From NCBI GenBank assembly GCA_963792785.1, contig CAWBXO010000002.1, forward strand, positions 310,001 to 374,000: a stretch of 64,000 bases of DNA, written 5' to 3'. The notes beneath the pieces are model-generated. The model did not search any database. It saw nothing but the letters and a program-made list of their open reading frames with translations, and was not told where the DNA came from. A program made the translations under genes and the position numbers. Origin of the DNA: CAWIMX01 sp963792785 (GTDB lineage: Bacteria; Acidobacteriota; Vicinamibacteria; Vicinamibacterales; CAVVIG01). Numbering within the stretch: the stretch's first letter is position 1; each line of letters opens with the position of its first letter. This document shows, in pieces, positions 35,317-43,008 of this stretch.

Positions 35317-36060
35317 CTACGACAAAAGGCGGGGAAGGATCTCGCCGATCGGCTCGCGGAACACCGCGTCGGCGATCGCGTCGAACGGCGTCGGCTGCGC
35401 GTTCACGATCACGATCCTCGCGCCCGCGTCCTTCGCGATCGGCACGGCGCCCGCCACCGGGTACACCTGCAGCGTCGTCCCGATCGCGACGAGCACCTCA
35501 GCGGCTGCCGCGGCGCGCAGCGCCCGATCGATCACCTGCGGCACGAGGGGCTGCCCGAACGAGATCGTCGCGCTCTTGAGGATCCCGCCGCAGGATCGGC
35601 ACGGCGGATCGTCTTCGCCCGCGCGCACGCGAGCGAGCGTCTCCTGCATCGGCCCACGCCAGCCGCAGGCCATGCACGTGACCTCGTGCACGGTGCCGTG
35701 CACCTCGATGACCTTGTCGGAGGAGTTGCCGGCCTGCTGATGCAGGCCGTCGATGTTCTGCGTGACGAGCGCATGCAGCCGGCCGCACTTCTCGAGATCC
35801 ACGAGCGCCCGGTGGCCAGTGTTCGGCCGCGCCCGCCACGCGGGGTGTTCGAGCCGGCTCTGCCACGCCAGCCGCCGGACCTCGGGATCCGACATGTAGT
35901 AATGGATGTTCGAGAGTTGCTCGGCCTTCGGGTTCGTCGTCCAGACGCCTTGCGGCCCGCGGAAGTCGGGGATGCCCGAGTCGGTCGAGATCCCCGCTCC
36001 CGTCAGGACGACGACGCGCGCGGCTTCGCCGATCCAGTCGCGCGCGCCGGCGGGTGTCAC
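35317..36060 (-). CDS. cobB: NAD-dependent protein deacylase (sirtuin)
   Basis: 247 aa Sir2. NAD site VVLTGAGISTDSGIPDFRG, TQNIDGLHQ, catalytic His in EVHGTVHEV, zinc cysteines CMAC and CRSC, and FGQPLVPQVIDRAL then VAIGTTLQVYPVA. The Tyr-x-x-Arg pair of desuccinylases is replaced by W-QSR, so deacetylation is more likely. GTG start overlapping the stop of the copper protein (GTGA). Confidence 0.94.
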   Translation of the reverse strand: MTPAGARDWIGEAARVVVLTGAGISTDSGIPDFRGPQGVWTTNPKAEQLSNIHYYMSDPEVRRLAWQSRLEHPAWRARPNTGHRALVDLEKCGRLHALVTQNIDGLHQQAGNSSDKVIEVHGTVHEVTCMACGWRGPMQETLARVRAGEDDPPCRSCGGILKSATISFGQPLVPQVIDRALRAAAAAEVLVAIGTTLQVYPVAGAVPIAKDAGARIVIVNAQPTPFDAIADAVFREPIGEILPRLLS

Positions 36061-37046
36061 GGCTCCTTCGAGTACTCCGGAAACGTGAAGTCGAACACCT
36101 GCTCCTTGTCCTTCGGATTGAACTTCACGTACAGCTTCAGGTTCATCGGTAGCTTCGCGTCGGGCACCTTCGCGTCAATCGTGTTCGGCGGCGCCTTGAG
36201 ATCGGTCGCCAGGACAAACGGCTCGCCGACCGGCTCCGCGTTTGCGTTGGCGGCGACCCCGCGCACGGAGAAGCCGGCCGCGCCGATGGGGCGCGTCATG
36301 TCGTCGTAGAAGTACACCCGGAAGATCCCGGGCGCGATGTACGTGCCTTCGAGGTGATGCCACTGATCCGACGCCATGAAGAGCAGCCCGCCGTGCCGCG
36401 GGTTGTGGTCGCCGTGCGGCCGCCGCGTGTACTTCTTGATCCGCGGGCTGCCGTCGGCGCACGTGCCAGGCTCCATCTCGTCGACGTCCGGATCGCCCTT
36501 GCAGGTGAACGTGAGGGCCGTCGTGATCGGCACGAGCGGCGTCTTGTCGTACCGGCAGATCCCGGGTTTGTCGCTGGGCGGCAACTGCACGCGCAGGCAC
36601 GAATAGGCGGTGACCAGCCGGACCGGCACCAGGTCCGCGCCGGACACGGGACACTTGCCGGGATCGGCCGCGATGTAATTCGTTTCGTTCGCGGACGTGC
36701 AGACGTAGGAGATGGGCGGCAGATCGTCGGCGGCCGGCGCCGAGCGCGTCGCGTCGACCCGGACTTCGTGCAGCGTCGTCGCGTCGCCGTCGATGACCGT
36801 CGCGACGACATAGTCGCCGTTCTTCAGCGTGGTCAGCACCTGGGGGTTGTCCACGTGGTAGCTCATGGTCATCGCCATCATCCAGCCCGGCACGCTCTCC
36901 CCGTCGACCGTCAGCATCCCCGCGGCTGTGTCCACCTTTTCCACTTTGCCGTGGAAGGTGTGCTGGGCCGGCTGCTGCGCGAGGGCGGGCAGAGCGGTCA
37001 GCAAGAGGATGGCGGCGAGGCGAGTCGCGGGGAACACACGAGGCAT
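36057..37046 (-). CDS. secreted copper-binding protein, CusF plus metal-binding repeats
   Basis: 329 aa. Signal peptide, then a CusF-like fold (about 30-95) with GWMMAMTMSYHVD carrying Trp/Met/His typical of Cu(I) sites. Three degenerate heavy-metal-binding (HMBD) repeats follow: YVCTSANETNYIAADPGKCP, YSCLRVQLPPSDKPGICRYD and FTCKGDPDVDEMEPGTCADG, each keeping a Cys pair and PG.C. Then a His-rich segment GDHNPRHGGLLFMASDQWHH and a C-terminal beta domain. Likely periplasmic or outer-surface copper handling. Overlaps the sirtuin by 4 bases, an unexpected partner. Confidence 0.7.
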   Translation of the reverse strand: MPRVFPATRLAAILLLTALPALAQQPAQHTFHGKVEKVDTAAGMLTVDGESVPGWMMAMTMSYHVDNPQVLTTLKNGDYVVATVIDGDATTLHEVRVDATRSAPAADDLPPISYVCTSANETNYIAADPGKCPVSGADLVPVRLVTAYSCLRVQLPPSDKPGICRYDKTPLVPITTALTFTCKGDPDVDEMEPGTCADGSPRIKKYTRRPHGDHNPRHGGLLFMASDQWHHLEGTYIAPGIFRVYFYDDMTRPIGAAGFSVRGVAANANAEPVGEPFVLATDLKAPPNTIDAKVPDAKLPMNLKLYVKFNPKDKEQVFDFTFPEYSKEP

Positions 37047-37229
37047 GAGGGCTCCTTTCTAGATCCTTAGAGTAACAAACATCAGCTGCCGGGTTCCTGT
37101 CACCTCCCGCGCAAGAATTCGCGTCTTTTCCGGCAGCCGAGTGGGCGCGCTGACGTATTGTTAAGTGTACGCTGGCCGAGGCTGGCACCGCTTTCGCAGC
37201 GGAGACAATCAATGACGGAGGTGCTCGCC

Positions 37230-37775
37230 ATGCGACCAATCCTGCGGTTGGCTTCAGTCGCGGCCGCCGCGATCGTGCTGACCGGCTGCGCGACGATGAA
37301 CGTGAGCTCGCAGGTCCAGCGCGATCTCAGCTTCTCTCAATATCACACATTCGACTGGGGCGAGCCCGACACCCTGCCGGCGAACGATCCTCGTCTCGCG
37401 ACGCCCTTCTTCCGCGATCATCTGGAAGGGGCCGTTGAGCGTGCGTTGGCGGCCAAGGGCTTCGCGCATGCCTCGTCGACGGCCGGCGCGGATCTCCTGT
37501 TTCACTATCACGCCAGCATCGACGAGCGGATCGACGTGAACCGCACGGACCGCGACCTGGGCTACGGATACCAGGGGAACGGCGGCGTGACGGTCAATTC
37601 GTTCGAGGCCGGGACGATCGTGATCGACGTGGTCGACGCGAAAACCAAGCGGGTGATCTGGCGCGGGTGGGCGCAGCACAGCCTCGAGGGCGTGCTCGAC
37701 AACCAGGATCGCCTGGCCGATCTGATCGACACGGCGGTGAGCCGTATGATGGCGCGGTTCCCGCGCCCGATGTAA
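37230..37775 (+). CDS. DUF4136 lipoprotein, copy 1
   Basis: 181 aa. Lipobox LTGC (Cys about 19). DUF4136 signatures: SFSQYHTFDWGEPD near the start, ADLLFHYHASIDERIDV, IVIDVVDAKTKRVIWRGWA. Probably outer-membrane anchored; function unknown. SD GGAGG before ATG 37230. Tandem with a paralog 16 bp downstream. Confidence 0.92.
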   Translation: MRPILRLASVAAAAIVLTGCATMNVSSQVQRDLSFSQYHTFDWGEPDTLPANDPRLATPFFRDHLEGAVERALAAKGFAHASSTAGADLLFHYHASIDERIDVNRTDRDLGYGYQGNGGVTVNSFEAGTIVIDVVDAKTKRVIWRGWAQHSLEGVLDNQDRLADLIDTAVSRMMARFPRPM

Positions 37776-37791
37776 GGGCAAGGAGACTGCG

Positions 37792-38334
37792 ATGACTGCC
37801 TCACGACGTTGGCTCTGGGCGGCGGCTTTCGCGACAGCCGCGATCGTCGCCGCGGGCTGCGCGACAATGCGCGTGAACTCGTTCACCGAGCGCGGCCGGG
37901 ACTTCTCGACCTACCATTCGTACGGCTGGGCGCCGGAGGATCAGCTGCGGACCGGCGATCCGCGGCTGGACAACAACCCGTTCTTCCTCGAGCGGCTGCA
38001 GAAGGACGTCGATCAGAACTTCGCCTCGCGCGGCCTCGCGAAGGCGCCCGGATCGCCCGACCTGCTGATTCACTACCACGTGAGCATCTCCCAGCAGATC
38101 GACACCGCCGGTCTCGACCAGCCCTACGGCTACCAGTGCGCGACCTGCGAACCGTCGGTCTTCGACGCGGGCACGCTCCTGTTCGACCTGGTGGACCCGC
38201 GCACGAACACGCTCGTCTGGCGCGGCTGGGCCGAGGGGTCGATGGACAACGCGATCGACAACCAGGACCTCATGGAACAGCACATCGACGACGCCGTGAC
38301 GAAGATCATGGCCACGCTGCCGCGCGGCCTGTAG
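37792..38334 (+). CDS. DUF4136 lipoprotein, copy 2
   Basis: 180 aa paralog of the preceding gene (DFSTYHSYGWAPED, DLLIHYHVSISQQID, LLFDLVDPRTNTLVWRGWAE). Lipobox AAGC. It has an extra pair of cysteines in YQCATCEP absent from copy 1. Tandem duplication in one operon. Confidence 0.92.
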   Translation: MTASRRWLWAAAFATAAIVAAGCATMRVNSFTERGRDFSTYHSYGWAPEDQLRTGDPRLDNNPFFLERLQKDVDQNFASRGLAKAPGSPDLLIHYHVSISQQIDTAGLDQPYGYQCATCEPSVFDAGTLLFDLVDPRTNTLVWRGWAEGSMDNAIDNQDLMEQHIDDAVTKIMATLPRGL

Positions 38335-38350
38335 CGACCTGACGCACTCG

Positions 38351-38370
38351 TAGCGGGCCTTCAGGCCCGC
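38351..38370. terminator. hairpin between convergent genes
   Basis: GCGGGCCT-TC-AGGCCCGC (38353-38370) between the DUF4136 stop and the DUF5996 stop region. REP-like, same family as the hairpin at 35299-35314; plausible bidirectional terminator. Confidence 0.55.
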
Positions 38371-39254
38371 CGCTCGAGGGCCGCGCGATCCCAGCCGCCG
38401 AGCGTCGCGCCGGCCTCGTACGTGCTGCGGATGAATGCGCGCAGCGCGTCCGCGGGGTCTGGCGCCGTGCGGACGGCGTCGTACGGCAGGATGAACTCCC
38501 CCATCTCGGCGTGGTAGTACGCCGCGGCCGGCTCGACCGTCGCGGTCTTGAAGCCGGCGGGTTCGGGCACGGCGTAGCTGTAGAACACCGGCTCCAGCAC
38601 GGGCGGGCCGCCCAGCCAGAAGCCGTGGCTGATCACCTCGCGTGAGTAGGCCTCGCGCATGAACGCCGGCCCTTCGCGCGGCGGCGCCGGCCGGCCCGAG
38701 AAGCGCGTCACGGCGAGATCGAACGCGCCCCAGAAGAAATGCGACGGGCTCGTCTTCCCGACGAACGACGTGCGCGACTCCTCGAACACGCGATCGACGT
38801 GGGTCAGGATGCGCCAGCACCGGTTGGCGTACTCCGGATCGTACGCGTGGTGCGCCTCGTCGAGCTCGAAGCGCACGGGCGCCGCGAGCTCCGACGGCAG
38901 CGTCCAGATCCGGACGCTCAGCGCGAGCTCGTCGAGCAGCGCCATCAGGGCCCGGTAGAACGCGGCCACCGATCGCGGCTCGAGCGGGAGCGTCCCGACG
39001 GCGCCGTCCGACGCGCGGACGACGAGCTGCTGGTCGATGAAGTCGAACTCGATCGTGAACGTGCGGGCGTCGTGCGCGAGGACGCCTGTCGCGAGGCCGC
39101 GCGGCGTGACGTGCAGCGCCACGCCCCAGCTGTGGTTGAGGTGCGGCGCCGTGGCGAGGGCGATCTTCCCCACCATCTGCGTCCACATGTGCAGCGTGGC
39201 GTAGGTGTCCTTCCACGCCTCGTACGGGAGTTCGGGCCAGAGGTCAGTGTTCAT
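38361..39254 (-). CDS. DUF5996 family protein
   Basis: 297 aa. N-terminal LWPELPYEAWKDTYATLHMW and TQMVGKIAL, mid-protein HHAYDPEYANRCWRIL and SHFFWGAFDLAVTRFSGRPA, then SHGFWLGG and AAYYHAEMGEFILPYD. These are the standard DUF5996 motifs. Cytosolic, no known activity. Ends inside the hairpin. Confidence 0.9.
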   Translation of the reverse strand: MNTDLWPELPYEAWKDTYATLHMWTQMVGKIALATAPHLNHSWGVALHVTPRGLATGVLAHDARTFTIEFDFIDQQLVVRASDGAVGTLPLEPRSVAAFYRALMALLDELALSVRIWTLPSELAAPVRFELDEAHHAYDPEYANRCWRILTHVDRVFEESRTSFVGKTSPSHFFWGAFDLAVTRFSGRPAPPREGPAFMREAYSREVISHGFWLGGPPVLEPVFYSYAVPEPAGFKTATVEPAAAYYHAEMGEFILPYDAVRTAPDPADALRAFIRSTYEAGATLGGWDRAALERRA

Positions 39255-39281
39255 GCGGGGTTCATGCTAGCCTTGCGAAGT

Positions 39282-39548
39282 ATGGCAGACGTCTGCGAGC
39301 ACATCGAACAGATTACCGAAATCCAGACCGAGCGTGTGCACCAGTGCGACGAGTGCGTGAAAATCGGCGGGACGTGGGTCCACCTCCGCACGTGCCAGAC
39401 CTGCGGCGGCACGCACTGCTGCGACAGCTCGCCCAACCGCCACGCCAGCAAGCACGCCCGCGCCACCGGCCACCCCGTCGTCAGCTCCGCCGAGCCCGGC
39501 GAGCGCTGGCTCTGGTGTTACCCCGACGAGCAGTACGCGGAATACTGA
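39282..39548 (+). CDS. UBP-type zinc finger protein
   Basis: 88 aa, a lone zf-UBP domain: CEHIEQITE, HQCDECVKIGGTWVHL, CQTCGGTHCCDSSPN, HASKHARATGHPVVSS and WCYPDEQY. In eukaryotes this binds the ubiquitin C-terminus; the bacterial role is unknown. Start at ATG 39282 with no SD; TAGCCT eight bases upstream may make it leaderless. Confidence 0.9.
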   Translation: MADVCEHIEQITEIQTERVHQCDECVKIGGTWVHLRTCQTCGGTHCCDSSPNRHASKHARATGHPVVSSAEPGERWLWCYPDEQYAEY

Positions 39549-39565
39549 CAGCTGACGGCTTCCAC

Positions 39566-39602
39566 TTGACAGACCAGTGGAGCAACGCGCATGCTCCACT
39601 GG
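39566..39602 (+). promoter_or_regulatory. padR 3 promoter with 29-bp operator
   Basis: Consensus TTGACA (39566-39571). Perfect palindrome CCAGTGGAG-11-CTCCACTGG (39574-39602) fills the spacer and -10 region and ends one base before ATG 39604, so the start is leaderless or nearly so. Confidence 0.65.
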
Positions 39603-39603
39603 T

Positions 39604-39945
39604 ATGCCCAGTGAACCACGCGTCGCGCTCCTCCAGGGCACGCTCGACCTGATCGTCCTTCGCACGCTCTCCGCGATGGGCCCGCAGCACGCCTACGGCA
39701 TCGCCTCCCGGCTCGAGCAGGTCTCCGACCATCCCTTCACGCTCAATCAGGGCACGCTCTACCCCGCGCTGGTCCGCCTCGAGCAGAAGGGCTGGATCAA
39801 GGGGGCGTGGCAGAAGACGGAAAACAACCGCGACGCGAAGTACTACGCGATCACCAAAGCCGGCACGCGCGCGCTCGGCAAGGAGACGGCCCGGTGGCGG
39901 CGGCTCGTGGGGTTGGTGGACAAACTGCTGGGAGAGAACGGGTGA
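39604..39945 (+). CDS. PadR-family regulator, acidobacterial type (pair 3)
   Basis: 113 aa. ALLQGTLDLIVLRTLSAMGP, HAYGIASRLEQV, LNQGTLYPALVRLEQKGWI, NNRDAKYYAITKAGTRAL. Start ATG 39604 at the edge of the palindrome. Unlike pairs 1 and 2, a 133 bp gap with a long hairpin array separates it from the permease. Confidence 0.93.
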   Translation: MPSEPRVALLQGTLDLIVLRTLSAMGPQHAYGIASRLEQVSDHPFTLNQGTLYPALVRLEQKGWIKGAWQKTENNRDAKYYAITKAGTRALGKETARWRRLVGLVDKLLGENG

Positions 39946-39949
39946 TTGG

Positions 39950-40067
39950 GGAAGTTAGGAAGTTAGGAAGTAAGGAAGTTAGGAAGTGGGTTCGAAGGTT
40001 CTGGAACGCGACACCTCGCACCCGGCACCAACTTCCTGACTTCCTCACTTCCTGACTTCCTGACTTC
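39950..40067. repeat. inverted 8-bp arrays between padR and permease
   Basis: Left arm 39950-39987 has GGAAGTTA-type units (about five). Right arm 40031-40067 has ACTTCCTG-type units (about five), pairing with it apart from one G.T wobble per unit. A stem of about 37 bp with a 43 bp loop would form in the mRNA. Confidence 0.8.
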
Positions 40068-40078
40068 AAGGATCAACC

Positions 40079-42829
40079 ATGCGCCGTTTCATCCTCCGCC
40101 TCGTGAACGTCTTCCGCCACGGCCGCGCCGAGGACGAGCTCGCGCGCGAGGTGCGCGCGCACCTGGCGATCATCGAAGTCGAGTACCGGCGCCAGGGCCT
40201 GAGCGAGTCCGACGCGCGCCTCGCCGCGCGCCGGGCGATGAACGGCGTCGAGCAGACGAAGGAACATCAGCGCGACGCGCGATCGCTGCGGTGGCTGGAG
40301 GACCTCGGACGCGACCTGCGCCACGCGCTTCGCATGATGCGGCGCGACAAGGCCTGGACGGCGGTCGTCGTCGTTTCATTGGCCCTCGGCATCGGCGCGA
40401 ACACCGCGATCTACGGCGCGCTGAACGGCCTGCTCGTCGCGAAGGTGCCGGTTGCCGATCCCGACTCGCTCGTCCGCCTGCGGAGCGCCGGTCCGAACCA
40501 GATGCGCACGAGCTCGAGCGACTACGGCTTTTCCGCGCCCTCGCAGGGGCGCAGCGTCCGGGCGACGTTCTCCTATCCGATGTACCTGCAGTTCCGGCAG
40601 GACAACCGCGCGATGGCGGACCTCGCCGCCGGCGCGCCGGCCGATCGGCTCACGGCCATCGTCAACGGCGAGGCGGCGATCGCCCGGGGCTTCGTCGCCT
40701 CCGGCAACTACTTCCAGGTCCTCGGCGTGGACGCGGCAATCGGCCGGACGATCGTCCCCGACGACGACCGTCCCGACGCGGCGCCGGTGGCCGTCATCAG
40801 CCACGCGTACTGGCAGTCGCGCTTCGGCGGCGATCCGGCCGTCGTCGGCCGCACGTTCCGCCTGAACGATGCGGTCGTCACGATTGTCGGCGTGCTGGGG
40901 GCGTCGTTCACCGGCATCCAGCGGCCCGCGTCGGCGGCGCCCGACGTGACGGTGCCGCTCTCCGCGACCCGGGCGCTCGGTCTCGCCAACGCGCCGCTGG
41001 ATCGGCCGACGTCCTGGTGGCTCCAGGTCTTCGGCCGCCTGCGTCCCGGCGCAACGGCCGGGCAGGTCGAGGGGAATCTCGGCGGCGTCTTTCAGGCGAC
41101 CGCGCGGGCCGGCCTCGATCAATATCTCGCCGGCCTCACCGACGAGCAGCGCGACCGCGCCTTCAACCAGAATCGCACCGACGTGCCCGCGTTGATCGTG
41201 GACTCGGCAGCGCACGGCGTCTACGACGTCGAGACCGACGCGATGCGCGCCGGCACCATCCTCGCCGCCGTCGTCGGGCTCGTGCTGCTGCTCGTGTGCG
41301 CCAACGTCGCCAACCTGCTGCTCTCTCGATCGACGGCGCGCCAGAAAGAGCTCGCCGTGCGGCAATCGCTCGGCGCCGCGCGCGGCCGTCTCGCGCGCCA
41401 GCTCCTTACGGAGAGCCTGCTGCTCGCCCTCCTCGGCGGCGGCCTCGGCGTCGCGCTGGGGTACTGGAGCCGGCTGCTGCTGCCCGCGTGGCTGGGCCGG
41501 GCGGCCGTGGAGGGTCAGGTGTTCGTCTTCGACTGGCGTGTGTTCGCGTTCCTGGCGGCGATCACCATCCTGGCGGGCCTGATTTTCGGCCTGGTGCCCG
41601 CGCTGCGCGCGTCGTGCTCGCTCGACGCCGAGTTGAAGGCGGCGGGCCGCAGCGTCGCCGGCGGACGCAGCCGGCTCGCGAGCGCGCTGCTCGTGCTGCA
41701 GGTCGCGATCTCGCTCGTGCTGCTCGTCGGCGCGGGCCTGTTCCTGCGCACCGTGATCAACCTGCGCGGCGTGGATGTGGGCTTCGATCCCGACAAGGTC
41801 GTGCTGTTCCGCGTCGATCCGATCGCAAACACCGACAACGACGCGCGGCTCCGCGTGTACCAGTCGATCGCGGAGCGCGTCGGGGCGCTCCCCGGCGTGC
41901 GCGCGGTGGGCCTGTCGAACGTCGCGATGCTCACGGGGTTCGAAAACACGTCGAACCTGTACATCGAGGGCGGCAGCGCCACCGACGGCGCCGCGACGGA
42001 TCGCGTCGTGGCGTCTCCGGGCTTCTTCGACGCCCTGCGGATCCCGCTCGCCGCGGGCCGCGGGTTCAGCGTGCGTGACGATGGGAATGCCCCGAAAGTC
42101 GCGCTCGTCAACCAGGCGTTGGTGCGCGAGGCCTTCGGCGGGGAGAATCCCATCGGCCGGCGCTTCGGCACCAGTCAGGAGGGCCGCGGCGACATCGAGA
42201 TCGTGGGCGTGGTCGGCGACGCGAAGTACACCAGCGTGCGCGACGCCGCGCCCCCGACGATCTACGTCCCGCACGGACAGGCCACGATGCCGCGCGCGGT
42301 CTTCGAGGTGCGCACGGGCGTCGATCCCCTCTCGATCGTGCCGTCGCTGCGCGAGGCGGTACGGGAGGTCGATCCGAATTTGCCGGTCACGGACGTCTCG
42401 ACGCAGGCGGCCGAAATCGAAGGGCGTTTCGTCCAGGAGCGCGTGTTCTCCCAGGTCTGCTCGCTCTTCGGCGCGCTGGCCGCGATCGTCGCCGCCATCG
42501 GCCTGTTCGGCCTCATGTCGTACAGCGTGGCGCGCCGCACGAACGAGATCGGGATTCGCATGACGCTCGGCGCGCAGCCGACGAGCGTCCTGCGCCTCGT
42601 GCTCCGCGAGTCGTTCGTCCTCGTCGCGATCGGGATCGGCGTCGGCCTCGTCGCGGCCATGGGCGCGGCCCGGTTGGTGGCGAGCCAGCTCTACGGCCTC
42701 GCGCCGACCGATCTCGTGACGATCGCCGGCGCCTCGCTGCTGATGCTGGTCGTGTCCGCGATCGCCGGCTACCTCCCGGCCCGCCGCGCGTCGAAGGTCG
42801 ACCCGATGATCGCCCTTAGGTGCGAATAA
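40079..42829 (+). CDS. ADOP family ABC-type permease (pair 3)
   Basis: 916 aa. N-terminus MRRFILRLVNVFRHGRAEDE with charged cytosolic helices, then AVVVVSLALGIGANTAIYGAL, two MacB-like domains and two FtsX cores (GLVLLLVCANVANLLLS; AAIVAAIGLFGLMSYSVARR), ending SKVDPMIALRCE. Preceded by AAGGA, seven bases before ATG. Same family as the permeases at 17.2 and 31.1 kb. Confidence 0.93.
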   Translation: MRRFILRLVNVFRHGRAEDELAREVRAHLAIIEVEYRRQGLSESDARLAARRAMNGVEQTKEHQRDARSLRWLEDLGRDLRHALRMMRRDKAWTAVVVVSLALGIGANTAIYGALNGLLVAKVPVADPDSLVRLRSAGPNQMRTSSSDYGFSAPSQGRSVRATFSYPMYLQFRQDNRAMADLAAGAPADRLTAIVNGEAAIARGFVASGNYFQVLGVDAAIGRTIVPDDDRPDAAPVAVISHAYWQSRFGGDPAVVGRTFRLNDAVVTIVGVLGASFTGIQRPASAAPDVTVPLSATRALGLANAPLDRPTSWWLQVFGRLRPGATAGQVEGNLGGVFQATARAGLDQYLAGLTDEQRDRAFNQNRTDVPALIVDSAAHGVYDVETDAMRAGTILAAVVGLVLLLVCANVANLLLSRSTARQKELAVRQSLGAARGRLARQLLTESLLLALLGGGLGVALGYWSRLLLPAWLGRAAVEGQVFVFDWRVFAFLAAITILAGLIFGLVPALRASCSLDAELKAAGRSVAGGRSRLASALLVLQVAISLVLLVGAGLFLRTVINLRGVDVGFDPDKVVLFRVDPIANTDNDARLRVYQSIAERVGALPGVRAVGLSNVAMLTGFENTSNLYIEGGSATDGAATDRVVASPGFFDALRIPLAAGRGFSVRDDGNAPKVALVNQALVREAFGGENPIGRRFGTSQEGRGDIEIVGVVGDAKYTSVRDAAPPTIYVPHGQATMPRAVFEVRTGVDPLSIVPSLREAVREVDPNLPVTDVSTQAAEIEGRFVQERVFSQVCSLFGALAAIVAAIGLFGLMSYSVARRTNEIGIRMTLGAQPTSVLRLVLRESFVLVAIGIGVGLVAAMGAARLVASQLYGLAPTDLVTIAGASLLMLVVSAIAGYLPARRASKVDPMIALRCE

Positions 42830-42831
42830 TC

Positions 42832-42920
42832 AAACTGAGGACTGGGGAACTGAGGAAGTAGGCCGCTGGGGCGCTCAGGAATTACTTCCTCAATTCCCCA
42901 GCTCCCCAGTTCCTCAGTTT
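42832..42920. repeat. long imperfect inverted repeat after ADOP 3
   Basis: Left arm 42832-42860, right arm 42883-42920, both built from ACTGAGG/GGGGAACTG-type segments; about 29 paired bases with one 9-base bulge. Begins three bases after the permease stop, so may terminate transcription. Nothing coding between here and the next gene's SD. Confidence 0.75.
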
Positions 42921-43008
42921 CTTGGGTACTTGACCTCTTCTCCCTCAGCGGCCAAGATGGCCGCGACAACGACCGGTCACACGTTTTTCACATGTGGAGG
43001 AGGGCCCT

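Noticed and set aside
39988..40030. tRNA-like GGTTC/GAAGG segment in the hairpin loop
   Set aside because: Too short and no cloverleaf; no tRNA or rRNA gene was seen anywhere in the window.
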